Shown here one piece after another: positions 34,771-50,300 of a stretch of 64,000 nt of DNA (positions are counted from its first letter, which is position 1; the number at the start of each line of letters is the position of its first letter). The position numbers and the translations under genes were made by a program. The stretch covers positions 124,001 through 188,000 of the forward strand of contig JACATO010002137.1 of assembly GCA_018389105.1 (NCBI GenBank), read 5' to 3'. The stretch comes from Nautilus pompilius (Eukaryota > Mollusca > Cephalopoda > Nautilida > Nautilidae). Below the pieces are notes generated by a model. The model searched no databases. It saw only the letters and a program-made list of their open reading frames with translations, and had not been told where the DNA came from.

Positions 34771-36995
34771 CACACTTTTGCATAGTTGACGAGGATAGAC
34801 TCATGCAACAAGGGGTAAACACAACTTTCTGCTTACCTTTCAAAATGTGCCCCCAAAAAAAGCATTTCCTCTTTCTGTTATAGTAAAAGTCAATTTCCAA
34901 TTCTCTAACCTTGTCTAGTTTTACGAGAGAAACTACAACTACCTCCAGATCTGGAAAAGAATTGGAAGATTCAAGCCAGTATTGATGGTTGTCAGAAGTT
35001 TTCTGTAAATAACCAAGAGTTATACTACTGGCAAGCCAGTAAGTCTTTAAAAAAAAAGGTTTACACAACCACACCAAACTAGAGATGCAAAAGTCATGGC
35101 ATTTTTGCTTGAAATTTAATTTTTCATCAGTGTGTAACATTGAGCGATGGTATCAAGCCCCAGACCCGTCTATGGAAAAAATGTGACCTAGCTATTTAAT
35201 GAATGCCAGGAAGTTTAGTAGAGAATGTGACCACTTTCTTTCCTCTTTATTTTTCAGGGAAATCCTTATCTTTGTTGTTGGCAGCTCATCATTTTGTTGC
35301 GATAAGCCGATGATGGATTTTTGTTAGTTTCGTCCATTACTATGTCTTTCATTTGTTTCTACATTTCAATTCTGCCAAAAAAAAAAAAAATATTTTTGAA
35401 TTAGTGCCTTTGTGGAACAAGGATGTTCTTGAAATAAAGGACAATCTTAAAGCCAAACCTTTGCTTTATTTTTAGACACTTTAGAAATGTAAGCTGCCAG
35501 TTATCTTTATTTTCTCTGCAAGAAATAATCATCCATTGCAAAAACAGCTACTTGTTTGATAACAAAGTATTTATGCACAGAACATCCCCATATCACATTT
35601 TCATTCTGTGATTTCAGAAAGAGAAGCTCAACAGCTAGCGAGTAAAATGCCACGCTCTCTCCAAATTCAGATTTATTTAAAGAGTCTTAAAATAAATCTG
35701 GAATGCTTTGTTTTATAAATGCAAGTAGCTATCTGCATTTAAAAAATCATGCAAATGGTATTAGATTTTGTTGAGAATGTAAATTCCCCACATGCAGACA
35801 GAACCAAAGACAACACAAAATGCACACATTTCTCAGATTACATAAAAGGTAGTAAGTAACCAATGTTTAGAAAAGTGATTTTCTCTTTATTATTTTAAAA
35901 GCAAAAACAAACTCAAAAAATCAATCATGAAGTGACAGTTTAGCCATTATCTGATATTCGCATTCTTAAATCTGACTTGTTAAATTTTCTCAGGAATTAA
36001 TGAAAAAGATAGACTTGATGCTGTCAGTTAATCTGTAGCTCCCAGCAGGTATAATTATGGTGCTTCATCTCTGTCAGTTCGACAAATCCTGCATTTTGAG
36101 GTCAGCCACCACTTGAACTTTTATCCTTGTTTACTGTTGTGGGGTAAAGGGAAACTTGTCTAAACCCTGATAAAGATATTGTACAAGACTGGCTTCTGAC
36201 ATCTCTACCACAATTGTTAAACCAATAGTTCAAAAGAAAGTAACTTAAAACTTTTTAGATAAAAGATCACTATTGGGTTAGTTTTGTTTTTATATTTGGA
36301 ATGTTTAAACTGGTTCCAGTGAGATGTGAATGATTTAAATATGTTACATCTTACCTCTATACACATCCATTATGTAGATTCTCATACACCAGTCATATTG
36401 CACAATCAGATATAATTGAATTCAATTAAACAACGATCAATTTTTAAAGTAAAGCAAATAAAAATAACGTTTAAGTAATTATGTTACCCTCCACCATTTC
36501 AACTTCTTTCCTTTGATTGTATTTAAGGAAACTTTTTAATGTTGATTGATGCTCTGCATTTAATCAAAGACAGATAACCTGCCAACTATGCTAGTCCAGG
36601 GAAGAGAACAGTATTATGCTCCTTGACCAAAAGGAATTAAGTAATTGCACATCTGTGATGGGTAAAGGAGACTTCATTGTTGAGTGAGAGCCCTGATATT
36701 AAAAGAAAAGGGTTAGTACCCATCAGCAAAATTAAAAGTTACTGCACCAAAATAAACTTGAATATCTGTTGGTTTCACACTGTTGCTCCTAAAGAGATTC
36801 TGAATTGAGCAACTACACCTGAAAATAAGACAGTAGCAGCATCTCCCTGATGGGTGGAAAACAAAGATGATTACAAACACTAACCACATAATGGCTGACC
36901 AGTGCCACTGAATGAGATCAAAAATGTGCTGTTGATGAGTCAGTCTTGTCATAGCAGCAGCAGCAGCAGCAGCAGAAGCACATTTGCAGACTCTA

Positions 36996-39900
36996 TCAAG
37001 TCTCCTCATTCTTTTCTGGTTCTTCTATCTGCTCCACTGTCTGTTCTGGCTTGGTCTGGATCATCCGAATGGCATCCTCCCAGATTTGTAGACACTGAAA
37101 ACAAGTGATCACGGTGTGTACGAGAGAATTTACTGACAAACAACAAGATGGCCAGTCCATGTCATTAACTTCTGTAAAAAGATTAAATGGAATTTGGCAT
37201 ATTTAAATGTAACACGTTAATGGAAAAATAGCATCATAATTTCTACTGGTACTATCCAAATAAAAGATCACAATATGATTGGCACAATCTGCACATGCTT
37301 AAAATGAGTGTCTTATCACCCCACCTGATATTTCTTGTTACTCCTGGGTCAAGGCCATGCACAGCTTGCAGAACTGTTCAATGGGTAAAAAATCTGGGAA
37401 CAGAGCTGGCCTCTTTACTGTAGTGCTGTTGCTTCTAAGAAATGCAAGAACGGTGTTCCCCGATGTCCTAGAACACGAAGCTTGGTCTCGATCTCATCGA
37501 TATACTTCTATCCAGTCAGGTAACCTTGAACAATAACCAGGGAAAGGGGAGGAGTCCTGCTACACTATTACTTTGCCACTGCCAAAAAAAATGCCATACT
37601 GCCCATTGGAGAAATTCAAATTTAAACAAAAACTTTCATCAGAAAAAAAAAAATCACTTGCTGTTATTGGACCTAACTGACTTGAACCTTTCCCAAGGCT
37701 AATTGAGTATTGTGAGTTGGGGGGGGGGCTGACCAACTGAATGATGAAAACAGTTTCTAATGGCTTGTTTGGATACTCAAGACCCTCTTAACTGGCAGCA
37801 GGTGTTGTTGAATAAGACAGACTGACTCATCTGGGAGCTCTGCCAAGCCTGTCATCGTCACCAGTCTGGTGGCAGTGTGGTTACATTTATTTGGTGGACG
37901 ACTAGTATTTCAAGTTGTGGAACCATTTTGCAACTGACCTATTGCAAGTCATCTGGTCACATGACATGCCTGTGGACTACCACTCAGGATTTCTTCACAC
38001 TATATTAGGGAAAGTTAATACATGTAAATAATCTTTGAAAATAAAACTGTTTTTACGCAGATGTGGGCAACGGGTAAATAAACATTTGCCTCGCAAACCA
38101 AATGCTCACCTTTTCGTAACGAGTGATGTTGATGTCAGTAAGTGACATAAAGATCTCCTTAAGGTCCTTGTGCTTGTTTTTGTGCCATCTCTCCATGTCA
38201 GCCTTCAGATCAGCATTTGCACACACAGTTTTATCATTGAGCATCTCCACCTGCTGGGTCAACTGAAGTGCAGATGCAAGAACTTCAGTTTAACTCTTGA
38301 CACTGACTGACAAACTAAAGAAAAAATAACAAAACTATGGTACGAAACTTCATTACACAATTCTACATTTAAAATTAAATCTATTTCTATTCTTTTTAGA
38401 ATCCTGAAGATTGAATAAACTCTTGTTAGTATATAGAAAAAAAAAGGTTAGTAATTTCAAGCTGTTTGGACATACAACACTGATGTGAGGATTCTGCCAT
38501 TAACAATTAGAGAGAAACAGGACCAAACGCTGCAAATCAAATAACCAAGATAACAGGAAAGAATGGCAGCTACCAGCTTCTAAAGCATAAATGGATATTT
38601 TACAATAAAACAGGATGACACCAACTTTTCCTCATGTACAATGTAGACAGAAGCAGGAACAGACCGAACCTCTTCTATTTGCTTTTCTAATCTCTCCTCT
38701 TTTTGCTGCTTCACTTCATCTGGATCCTTCCCCAGAAAAGCACCTACTGAATAGGATTGGTCAGAAACCTTCACCTGAAACACAAAGTCGGTGTAAGAAA
38801 TCAAACTGATGTGGCGTCTTTTAACTTATGGAAACTTCCAAGCCAATCACAAAGTGAGTAGGCGTACAACATTCACACCATCAAAAGGGTAAATACACAA
38901 AAACTGCGCCAACAACAAAATGGGAGACCACTCCAGCAGCAAAAAAAAACAACCTGGGACCCAACAACATACTGCTGCCATCTGTCTTCTGGACAAGGGT
39001 GTGGCTTTCCAGAGTTGAAGGAAAATGTTCAAAATCATTCTTGTACACTACTTGGATTCTGATCAGTGCACATTACAGGGTTTGTGTGACCTGATAAACT
39101 TTTCTAGGCCTTTTTCAGTGGAAGAAAGGGAGCCAATAAGCTTTTTATATTTGAAGATAGATCCAAACCAGTTGACTTCTTTGGCATCTACTGAAGGCTA
39201 AAAATTTGACTGATTATCTTAGTTAGTTTGTCAATCCAAGAAAGTACTTTCAGTACATTTTTTAAAATCTTACATAATTTTTGTTATAGGAAACTAATAT
39301 GTATTAATTAGTGAAAGATGGAAAGGATAAGTTTATTTCTTTTTTGAAATTAAAGTATTACTATTGTTTTATCTTCTACAAATTAGTTCACTTGCTTTGA
39401 AGATTTAAACAATTTTCAACTAATCATAAATGGATCAGCTGACCTAAGTTAGCTTCAAATGTCACCAAGTTTGTAATAACATGAACACAAACTTACTAGT
39501 GAATATTCATAGTCTTTCTTCGAGAAGTTAAAATCTACTCTCTGCCAATAAGCACACTCAGTAGTAACAAGTCTATCTAAAGACAAGTAGGATAATGCAT
39601 TTGAAAATATTTCTGATCCTGGTGACCAACTGCCTAATGTGCTGCAACCATAGGCAGCATCATGCTGCAGAATGACTCTGAAATTATAAAAATGCTTGTG
39701 ATCTGATTGACTGGCAACAACTTACATGTTCTCGTTCATCTTTCTTTTTATTGAGCTCGTCTACCTTGAGATCATACTCCATCTGAATTGCATCCCTCCT
39801 ACGGAGAACAGTCTGAAGAAAAAAGTGGCAGAGAAAAGATAAATAAATATTGTAAACATTTCATGTCTAAACTATTGACATAAGTGGTATTTAACCCTGA

Positions 39901-42900
39901 GGTAATTAGCTTATAAATTTAGGGATAGTTCAATAATTCATTCATCATGAGTATGCTCTAGTAGCGCACCACACTGAAGATATGTTGTGCCATGACATTC
40001 TGGAAATTAAGAATGCCTCAGAAACACCGAGAACACGCTTAATTGTCTTTTGGCTGCTGGCTTCCAACCTGTAAAAATAGGGGTAGTTATGGCTTTGTTG
40101 GCTAGCTCAAGGGTTAACAGTGCCAAAACAGTTAAATACCACTGGACTACATAATGATCCTCAAGCGCAAATACTCCTGGTTCTGTTTCTTTAAATGAAC
40201 ATCATTCCAGCAATAAAAGAGAATGGGGAAAAAACTGATTGGACAGTAAGATGCACCAGTCACTTGCCATTTCAAGAAAGGTAGGAACTATGGTACCATA
40301 TGTTTTCATTGTTCTGCCAAGCATGTTTTGTGTTTGAGACTAATTTCCCAATGTTCAACCATTATAATTAATAAAAAGTTGCTTTCTGTTTCAGGCTGTG
40401 AGATACATTCCAGCTAGACTGTTCTGTAAATAGATACGAGACAGTCATCTCCACATATGGCAGTGCTCACAAATCCATGTTTTCATGGTACAGCTAAGAG
40501 AGGGACTGTTCTTATACTGATTCTGTCTCTGAATGCCTGCCATAAGGCACTATCCACAACTATGACATGCCCAAGGTGGTGGTTCTCTTCAACAGGATAG
40601 CTCAGGAAAAACCCATGTATGTTAAAAAGTATAGAAGGTTAAAAATTAAATTCTCTTAAAATTAATGGTGCACAAAGCCATACAAAATGTTTGAGTCACG
40701 AGTAAATTTAGTCTGCTAATGAAGAGCATTTCTGGAGTCCTGCTGCTCCCAAAAATCGATTTACTGCTGCTAACATCGACACTGACCCAATGTCTGTCTG
40801 CCTGCCTACCTTCAGCCATGTCACAACAAGACACTCATTATTTTATTGACATCAGCCTTACGCATTTATTTCTGTTTTATCCACCATCAAACCATCGGGC
40901 AGAGAGTAAATCAGCCTAATTCTAGAAGCTACATTTTTTTTTTTAAGTAAAAAAACAACAAAAATCAAGTGTCTAACAAAATACACAATGACAGATTGGC
41001 CAAAAGGAAGAGATTGAAAATTGTCCTCGGACTAAAAGTGCTACGTCGCATTGAAATCTATATCAATGATATGGAGACATCGTTAATTGTGACTAATACA
41101 TTGAAGCTGAAAGATAACCTAGCAGCATACAGATTTTTTTAGAAATACGTTTTGGCATAAAAGAAATTTACTATAAATCAAAATCATCATCTAACTTACG
41201 GTGAGTTTGTTTTTTTTTTTTAAAAAAAGCAATGTATTAGGTAACTGAATTGAGAATTCTCTGTAATTCATGATGGCAGAGTTCATTCCAAGGTTTTAGG
41301 ATTGTACACCAGATCCAGTGGTTAAAATAGAACCTTGGCTGTCAGTGCCACTGGTCAAAGATTATCAAAGAAATGAAAAACCTGTAGATTTAACTTGATG
41401 TTATGTTCTTACCTTAACGGCTTCAGTATATAACATGTACTCCTTCAGTGGCTGTGAGAAGGAATCGTCAATGTTATCAATCTGAATAGAGAAAAGTAAC
41501 CAGCTATAATCAATACACTTAATCATCCTGGCAGTGGCTAAATGGTTAGGTTTTAAACAAATACCATGATCATTAAGAGATACGTTGAAGCTGGAGATTA
41601 CAGTGTAGATGGGAACTGGACACGTTTGAGAGAATAAAATTCTTGTGCAGAAGACCTGGCTAGGCATTGCCACAACAACCACAAACATTCTGACTGTTTT
41701 CTCATGCTGACTGGATGGTGTCTGGCATAGTTTCCTCGCAAATGTCTAACAGCCATCAAATAAGGATAAATTGTTTTGATAGATTTCAAAAGACAGCCCC
41801 CTTTTTGCTAGGCAATTGCTGCTGCAACAATCAGTTATTCAGTAGTTTCATCATATACATGAGATAAAATCAACTTGTTACTATAACTATTTATCTAAAC
41901 CAGGGGTCGGCAATTGGCGGCCCACGAGCCCCTCTGGTCTGGCCCGCGAGCCTTTACGCATATTAATATAGAATCCGGCCCGCAGGCAGTCTTTTCTTAA
42001 AAAAGTTGTCATTCGTCATTTCTAAAAATAGTTAACCAACACACTAATGCTATAGGAAACTCGGTAAAGAGCGTGCAATTCACCGATATCGACCATTCAT
42101 TTTCGTCAAGATCGATGCCAGCGCAGGTGAATAAGAAAGTGCTTCATATTTATCACAGGCGAGCTGGCAAGATGAAGTTCTTTTCGTCGCCCTTTGACAT
42201 TGTTGTGGACGATGCCCCTACTGATCTCCAAATGGAGCTTATTGAGTTGCAGAGTAACGACCAGCTTCGTTCTCGCTTCTCTTCATTGCCTCCCGCCACT
42301 TTCTTCAGGGATGTTACGTTCCCCAGTTTTCGCTTTCCTGGAATCGTGGGCCTGGTTCGTGTCATCATGTCGATGTTTGGGTCGACTTATAGTTGTGAAC
42401 AATCATTTTCTCAAATGAAGCTCGCCAAGAACCTCCTTCATGCACAGTTGACTGATATCCTTGTTTTGAAATCTTGCAGCATTTCACCGGATATTTCATC
42501 TCTGTGTTCACGGCGAAAGCGCCATCATGTTTCTCATTGTGTTAAGAAGGCTGATACGCAGTAGTAAAGCAATAAATATGTTTGTGCATTTATAAGTGTC
42601 CTTGTTTTTACTCCGGCCCGCAAGGTGATCTTGGGCCCATAATCTGGCCCCCGGTGTCCGAGAAATTGACGACCCCTGATCTAAACTATTATCATAACCA
42701 TGCAACACGTTACAATTTTGTCGCTGTATATAAAAGTAGATCAATTATTGTCCATTTTAATAAAATCTAGAGAAACTTTTATTATTTCACTTCTTTCTTC
42801 AACCTGCATCACTGATAGACAGCTGATGCCAGTCTTGACAATGGAAACTATGATAGCACTGTGCTCCCTCACCAGGGTAATCCACTAGTGCACTCTATCC

Positions 42901-45900
42901 TACATGGGGGGGGGGGCTTGGTGGTACTTCTAACTTCAGCAAGAATTCATTCATTTTCATATGTGGAAAGAAATCAGAGTGCCTGGTGAAGAAGAATGAG
43001 AAGACCATGCCAGTGAGGTATGCTAAACTGACTTGACCCCAACTAGGAATTGGACTTGGTCCCCTCAGCCTTGACGGTCCATTAGGCCTTTAATGATTCA
43101 CCCCAATGTGTGTTATGCACATCATGGCAAAGTGCATTGTATCATGAGCAAAATATTGACAACATGTGGATCTTATTAACTGAGCAAGGTTTTTATTTGG
43201 GAAAAGTAATCTGGAGATTGGTTGTATAGAAAATATGGACTCTTATTTTATATTTGAAGGATTAAACTGCCTATGAGAATACGTACTGCTGGACTGTTTT
43301 ATAGACGGTTCATAAAGGATGACTACTAACGAACAAAAGGCCAGTTTATTTAAGTCTAATACGCATCCCAGCCCTGCCTCTAAGTGTAGACACTTTCTAC
43401 TTTAGATACTTGCAGATTTTCTCTCGTGTGAAAAAACAAAACAAAAACCTTGTGAAACAATGGTAAGGAATGGTGAGAGATCCATACTTACAGATTCCTT
43501 AACAAACTGGTAAACAGACTCTACAGTTCTGGACACGGTCAGCAAGGCTGGAGTGAGCTGGTCTTCAGAATTTGACCACAGTGTGTAGATTGGCCCTAAT
43601 TCGTTCAGTTCTCCTAAATATTCTACAATGTTAGAGAGGGAAAAGACAAAGGTCTTGGATGTTGGAAATGATACTTAGCAATTTTACAAAAAAAAAAAAC
43701 TTAATTTATTTTGACAGCTATCAAAATGCCAGTAAATCAACGGATTATAGTGTAGTATAATAAAGTTAGAATTAAATGATAAAAGTAGCTAAGATTTTCT
43801 GGATTGATGAATGACAGTGACAAAATAACTACAGGATATACTAGGTGCATTCAAATTTAATCCAGCTGAAAATAGAACCACTATCTGGCCAAGTTTCATT
43901 TGGATGACCCTAATAGATGGAACTCCATCTTCCTTCACTATTAATTTGACCATTTTGCTTCCTTAACAACGAAATTAAAAAAAGCAAGCAAACCACTGAT
44001 CAGTTTTCCCAAGGTACTGAGTGATCATAACATTACTTCCATCTTCAAATCATTTTCAAATGGCTTGAGATTTTATCCATGACCACTTGTAAATAACTGT
44101 CTGAATAGTCACAACTTATAGGGTCTTTTTAGAACTCACATATTTGCATATTTCAGTTTTGCTAGTTTTAATGCAAATTCAGCAGGTTTAATTCAACTTT
44201 ATTAAGCAAAATTAGAAAATTCTAGGGTGATCTGAAACTTTTGGCCACAACTATACATTAAGAAAATTGTGCATACGTGAGGAATGATTTTCAGATTCTG
44301 CCACCAGGGAAGAGATGCCACTTATGTTGTGTGGTATTCCATCTGATATTTTTTTCTCTATAAAATCAGCTTACAGAGTCCCGTACACCTGTGGGAACCC
44401 AGAGCACATGACTAAACATTGGTGTACTCTAACCATCTGTTGCAGACAAATGCTAGTCTTAAGACCAGCATCTAGCAACACGCATCACTTGCCATCCACA
44501 GTAGTTAGTCGGGTGTAGCCTCATACAGCGTGTCGCAAGGTCAGACATTTACTGTAACGAGTTAAACCAGTTCTGCAAAATGTTATTGAAATTCTGGCCG
44601 AAAAAGATTCCCCATCTGATGGTAGATTTCAACAATTAAACAAAAACACTAGTCTTGATTCTGAAATTTCTTAGATGACAGATCCAAAAATGACAAATGA
44701 TTCTTGTTGAGTTTAAATTCATCTGTAAGGAAATGAAACTGAGCAGTGTCATACATCATGATACTATGTACAGTACTGTTGTGTAGTATAGTGATAGTAC
44801 AAACAATTACCTGTCTGCTCCTTGTTTACTCTCTGCGTGATACGTTCCAGAGATGCAAGTTTCTCTCCGAATGCCTGGACGTATTCCTGCATTACTGCAA
44901 ACTCTGGGGCCCGGTTCTTCACCATGTAGGAGGCGCTCATGTTGTGGAATGTATCTGACATCCGGCTAATGAACCCGGAGCCTTGTTTCTTGTACGACTG
45001 AAATTCCTGGAAATAACCAGTCAGGTCTCAGATTAAATAAAACACAGACAAAACAGAACTTCATGCTGCTGGTGTGAACCAGAATAAATGACAAAATCTG
45101 TAAGAATAAAAATGGCTGTGAAGGGACTTAAAAGAAAAGAAAAAAAAGGTGTTGGTTTTACACGACCTTGTGAAGGTGGTTTTTTTAGACAGCAAGATAA
45201 CCTCTAAAGCAATGGCCAAGCTGGCTGACAGACCATAGCGCAGACTTCTTGCACTTACCCAGGCCTTGGCGGTGAGAAAAACAGACAGATGTTTATCAAA
45301 AGACAACACGGGATGGTCAGCAAGTCTCGTCAGGAACTTCTGTAAAGCCATTTGGCGAACTCTGAGAAACTCCGGGCTAAATCGGTCCAGCCGTCTTAGG
45401 CTGTGCTTTTCTGGCAATGGCTGCAAAAGTAGTAGTAGTAGAAAATTAAGATGCACGAGGAATGCTCACCGGGATCACCAGTTAATTCCAATTTACAACA
45501 CGGTCACATTGTACAACCACCAATGGCAGGGATCAAGCATTGCAGTCAGATCCAGAACAAGTCTGTATGTGGGGCAACAGAGACCTGTCAACAGAGTTAA
45601 AGTCATCTCTTCCTCTAAGCTTAATGCACAAAAAAAATTGTTTGAGCATCGATAACATTGAGAGTTGCTTAGCATCTTCACAGGTTTGAGTGGAATTTTG
45701 GCAAACAGAAACAATACCATGGAGCTTCTTAAGTCCATACAGAACCCATCTTGAGAGATCACCCTTTCAGTGAAGCAAATCAGGCCCTTTACTGAAAGGG
45801 TCTTTCAGAGAGATTCTGCTGCAATGCTTGATAAACACTTCAATGGCATCTCAAAGCTGTAATCAGAGACACGTACATACTTCAGATAAATTTAATGCTC

Positions 45901-47271
45901 ATTTACCACACAAATGTATCTTACAGAGTTTATTTCTATTAATACTGGCCATAATGTATTTTCTGTCTCCACCAAAAAAATTATACTAATTAGGTAGAAG
46001 TGTTTCTTATTGATATTTTAAAAGACTTTTCAGTTTCTTTCATTTAAAGCTCCTCTAAAAGTGCAAAAGCATTGGAAAGAATTGAGGTTAATGGTTACCT
46101 ATGTTTGCAATTAAGATGCAATTTAAAACCAGACAAAAAATAAAATCCATTTTGCAGTTCCAAGGACATTAATGGGTAGATCCAGGATTCTCTGAGGGGA
46201 GGTTTGGAAAGCCATAGTTTTCATGTCTCTCTCTCACGCAATTATGTTAGATTTTGCTTCTAAAGCAGCTCCTCCTCTGGAACAGTTATACACAAAAATT
46301 GTGCAACTTACCACTTTCCGGTGAACAATTCCAGGTTGTTTAACATTTCCAATAAAGTAACAGGCAGATTCCACTTATTGCCTAGAGATCATTTATTTAA
46401 GTTAAAGTGAGAACGCCTGAACAATAAGACAATTATTTTTTCATTGGAAACTGTTATGCAGTTATGCTGTTATCCTCTAGGATAAGAGGGAGGCTGCAGC
46501 CAGTGCTTATGGTGAATACAATCATGCTGCATAGAACTGCACAGTTTTCAATTATATCTCCAAAAACGTAGCAAGAGTTAAATGGGTGGTGTGGCTAAAG
46601 CAGATGAAAGTGTCGTATAATTAGGTGAATATGTAAAAGTTTCAAATGTTGTGCTAGTGTGCAACATCATTTGATGTTAGGGAATTGAGAAATAATAATT
46701 TTATTACGAATTATTAATTAATGAAAATTCCTGGTGGTTCTAATTGCTTACTGGGCATTTATTGAAAATCATCAAAATTCAAGGTTTGGGAGGGAACTAT
46801 TATTGGGGCCATAAAATCAAAATATGCTGAAAACTGAAAATGAAGAGTCTTCTTACAACTAATGAAGCAATGCGTTGCTGAACTATGCGAGGATATCTCC
46901 AGACGACAGTACACTGAACACAGGTACATGACAGACGGTTCAGATTTGTATGTAATGGATAAAAGAAAAATGCTAAACTATTTTACACAGAAAAAAATTT
47001 TTCTAAATAAGCACAACACATGCGATTTGAAAAGTTAGCTTCCAGAAAGACAGCTTCTGGAAAGAGAGGAATGAACACAAATAAACAACACATTCTAATG
47101 ATGTACTGGTGAAATGTTTTCATCCTGTCCTCTTATTGTTGCAACAGTATTGCAGAACAGTTGTTTTCTGTCTTGGAGATAGTGTTGCAGAACTCTGGCA
47201 CTCTTCCAGAAATTTGTAGCTAGCACAGATAACATTTTTCTGTGATTAGAGTTTCATCCATTTTCCTTTGA

Positions 47272-47307
<36 letters not shown>

Positions 47308-50300
47308 ATGATATCACATTTGAAAAACCAGTCAAACATCTCCCTGGATACTTGTTTCTGCATCTTGGGCAGGTCCATAATCAGTTGTCTTGTTTCCATC
47401 TTCCTGTATCCACTCTTAAGCTCTCTTTCTGTCCACATCAAATTTCCTTGCCACCTCACTCTTGCATAGTTTGTGGAATCTAAAATAAATGGATAGCTTG
47501 CTAGCTTTAGAAATCCTAGTGAATAAATGAATGCATGGGAACGAATTAGTGTAATAGAAGGGCCCAATATGGTTAAAACAGCAAAATGATTTGATGCAAT
47601 CATCCTCGCATCATGTGATCAGTGATGTATCATTTGCGGGTTCAAACAAAGTGATTTCCAGAGTATTACAACAAGACAATATTCCATGAATGCTATAGGG
47701 ACACACAATACATACACAGGTATGGAAGTGCATCACCAAATGGGAAACAATCTCTGGTTATTTCAGCCACAGATAATTTAGTGGTAAAAATAACTGATTT
47801 GAATTGAGATGGCTGGTTTACATTAAGTGTCTGTAAATGAAATTATCATGGGCTGTCATGTTTGCAGAAAAAATTCTTTGAGAGATGTTATTCATGCACT
47901 GAAATGTTTTTAAAGGTGGCAATGAGTACTTATTTGGTACATTTAAAAATGCAGACAAACGAGGATTTTTTAGCTGAAGCTGGGTGGAGGGAGGTTATTG
48001 GAACGTGGCAATTAGAACCAGTACGATATTTGAAAAAAAAAAGAAAAAATTCTTTAGAGAAGGGTGATGTAGGAACAATAATAACTACAGAGCTGAAACA
48101 AAGAGAGAGAGAAACAATTCAAAATGATATTTATCCAAGTTTACTGAGAAACTGACATCGTAAAGTCATTCAGCTTAGTCACAGAGAACCCATCCCTTTA
48201 ATACTGTGTACTCCAGCGATCCACAACCAAAACTGGATAACATGATTCAGTATTCAGGCCCCACTGAAAATTGGGTGATTTGTTCACAATATAACCAAAG
48301 TGATTCAATCCATTGCCTGACTGATGATGGAGATGCATCAAACTACTTATTGCTCAGGCTGAGTTCAGCACGGGGTGGAAGGGTTGTTGTTACTTGTCAA
48401 CAATTGTCTAGTAAACACAGACTGATTTAATACTGTACTACTGCTACAGTATTAACTGTAAGATGGGGATTAGTTAGAAATTTATTGAAAGTAATCTTTT
48501 CAGCATTAATCATGGCAAAATTCTATTATTTGTGTAACAGTCAGGACTCCGAGAAACAGACTGCCACAGTAGCAATAATTCATGACAACTTCAAAATTAA
48601 GTTAAGATGGTCTGAAGTACGTGTAAAATCCTGTGCTCCATCTTTATTCATAGCTCTGTTTTGCTTAATGATTCTCCCTACATAATCTTCATGACAGTAA
48701 AGATGCATCATTGCATACATTACCTAAACACCATTCAAATTACAGAACCACCAGCTGCTGCTGCAGCACCAGATTGTTAACTCTAACCCTACTCACAGGC
48801 ACAAGATGTGTTGCATATGTCTCTTGTAGTCTCTGTCGCAGCCAGAGGAAATCATTGTACCGCCGACGTACACAGTATTCATGGCTGTCGAATTCTAATC
48901 TGGTCGTCTGAAAATATACAAATTTTAAAAGGCCCATTCAGGCAAAACAGAATTCAGACACTGTACAGTAGATGCTCACCTGTCTGATTTACCTTGGGCA
49001 TCTTAAGTGGCTATACACTGTCCAAGTAAATTCTTATCTGAAGTCTATACTTCATCCAACCAAGTCCACATGATAACAGCTTTCTGCTCAAATTGTAAGT
49101 GCCTCGTGCAAAAATACAGTGATTACTTTTTAACTAGCTTTGGAGAGAAAATAATAAATAGAGTTGTATATCTAAAGCCGGTGGTAGAAGTAAAGAAAAT
49201 TTGTACTGTGTGTGTTAGCGGATTACACTTTGCTTGTACTCTTTAATCTCCAATCCTAGATGCCATTTAGAAGTGCCTACATTACACATATGTTGCCATT
49301 TTTCTCACTAAACAAAAAGTTAAGTTTTCAAAAAAAAGGGGAAGAAAAAATAGTAAACCCATAATTTTGGCCACACAGTGGACATTTTGCATTGAGGAAG
49401 ACTGGTGTATTTTTAAATGGAGAAAAGAAACCAATAAATATTACAAACACTAGAGTTGATTTCTTTTTTTCTTTATGTATGTAAATAAATAAATGAAAGA
49501 TCTAAAGTATGAATGCTCAAGACCTTCACACAAAGGATTCATTGCTGGATTCCATCTCAAGTCAAGTAAACAAACAAAGACTAGGTAATGCATATAGTTC
49601 ACGTGTTGTGTGGGGAAACTGAAGTGATAGAAATAGCTAAAGGAAGAATGTTGGCCCACATTATCCCATGTACCAACTATGGCCATTTTTGGCAGTTAGC
49701 TGACTTGAATGAGAAAAGATTAACGAATTATGAGCATAGCCATAAGAACATTAGAAATTAAAGTTATTTATACCAACATTATGATAGTATGTAAATAATC
49801 AAAATGCAAATAAAGTAATTTTCCAGAGAAGTCACCAAATATTATGGTTAATTTGTAAAAAAAACAAAAAAACCAGATGTGCTTCTTGTCAAAACTGCCA
49901 AATTATTTTAAAAATTATAAAAAGACATTTGTGGAATACAAATTCAAATTGCCACTTATTTAGCCTTGAAATCCAGGCCTGTTATGGCACTGACAGTAAG
50001 TTAGATTTGGGATGACAATTTTGAGAAATGAAATGTATCTTAACAGTTAATCTTTATGTAAAAAGAAAAGAAAGAAAAAAAAAGCAGCATTTCTTCTAAT
50101 ATTATGGTTGAGACACATCCAAGCAGGCAGCTTAAGAAAAGATGCAATCAATACATGTGGATAAATAGGTGTCATGGCAGTTCTCTCTAAAACTGATAGT
50201 GTGTAGATGACTAACATAGCACATGTGTATGTCTTATTCGTGTACATCTAGACATAACAAATAATCATCTCAGGGAGTGAAGGACTAACATACTACATGT

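Larger units (their letters stand above)
33943..36995. other. Convergent intergenic region between DCAF15 and the sorting nexin
   Basis: No gene seen. A + strand AATAAA at 34549-34554, about 600 bases after the DCAF15 stop, is the best polyadenylation signal. On the - strand a TTTATT at 35886-35891 could serve the sorting nexin. The rest is AT-rich with an A-run at 35380-35392 and an (AGC)n run at 36955-36976. Confidence 0.5.

Noticed and set aside
47862..48155. 97-codon + strand open frame in a sorting nexin intron
   Set aside because: Lys/Glu-rich, no known motif, antisense to the host gene; probably chance or an old repeat.
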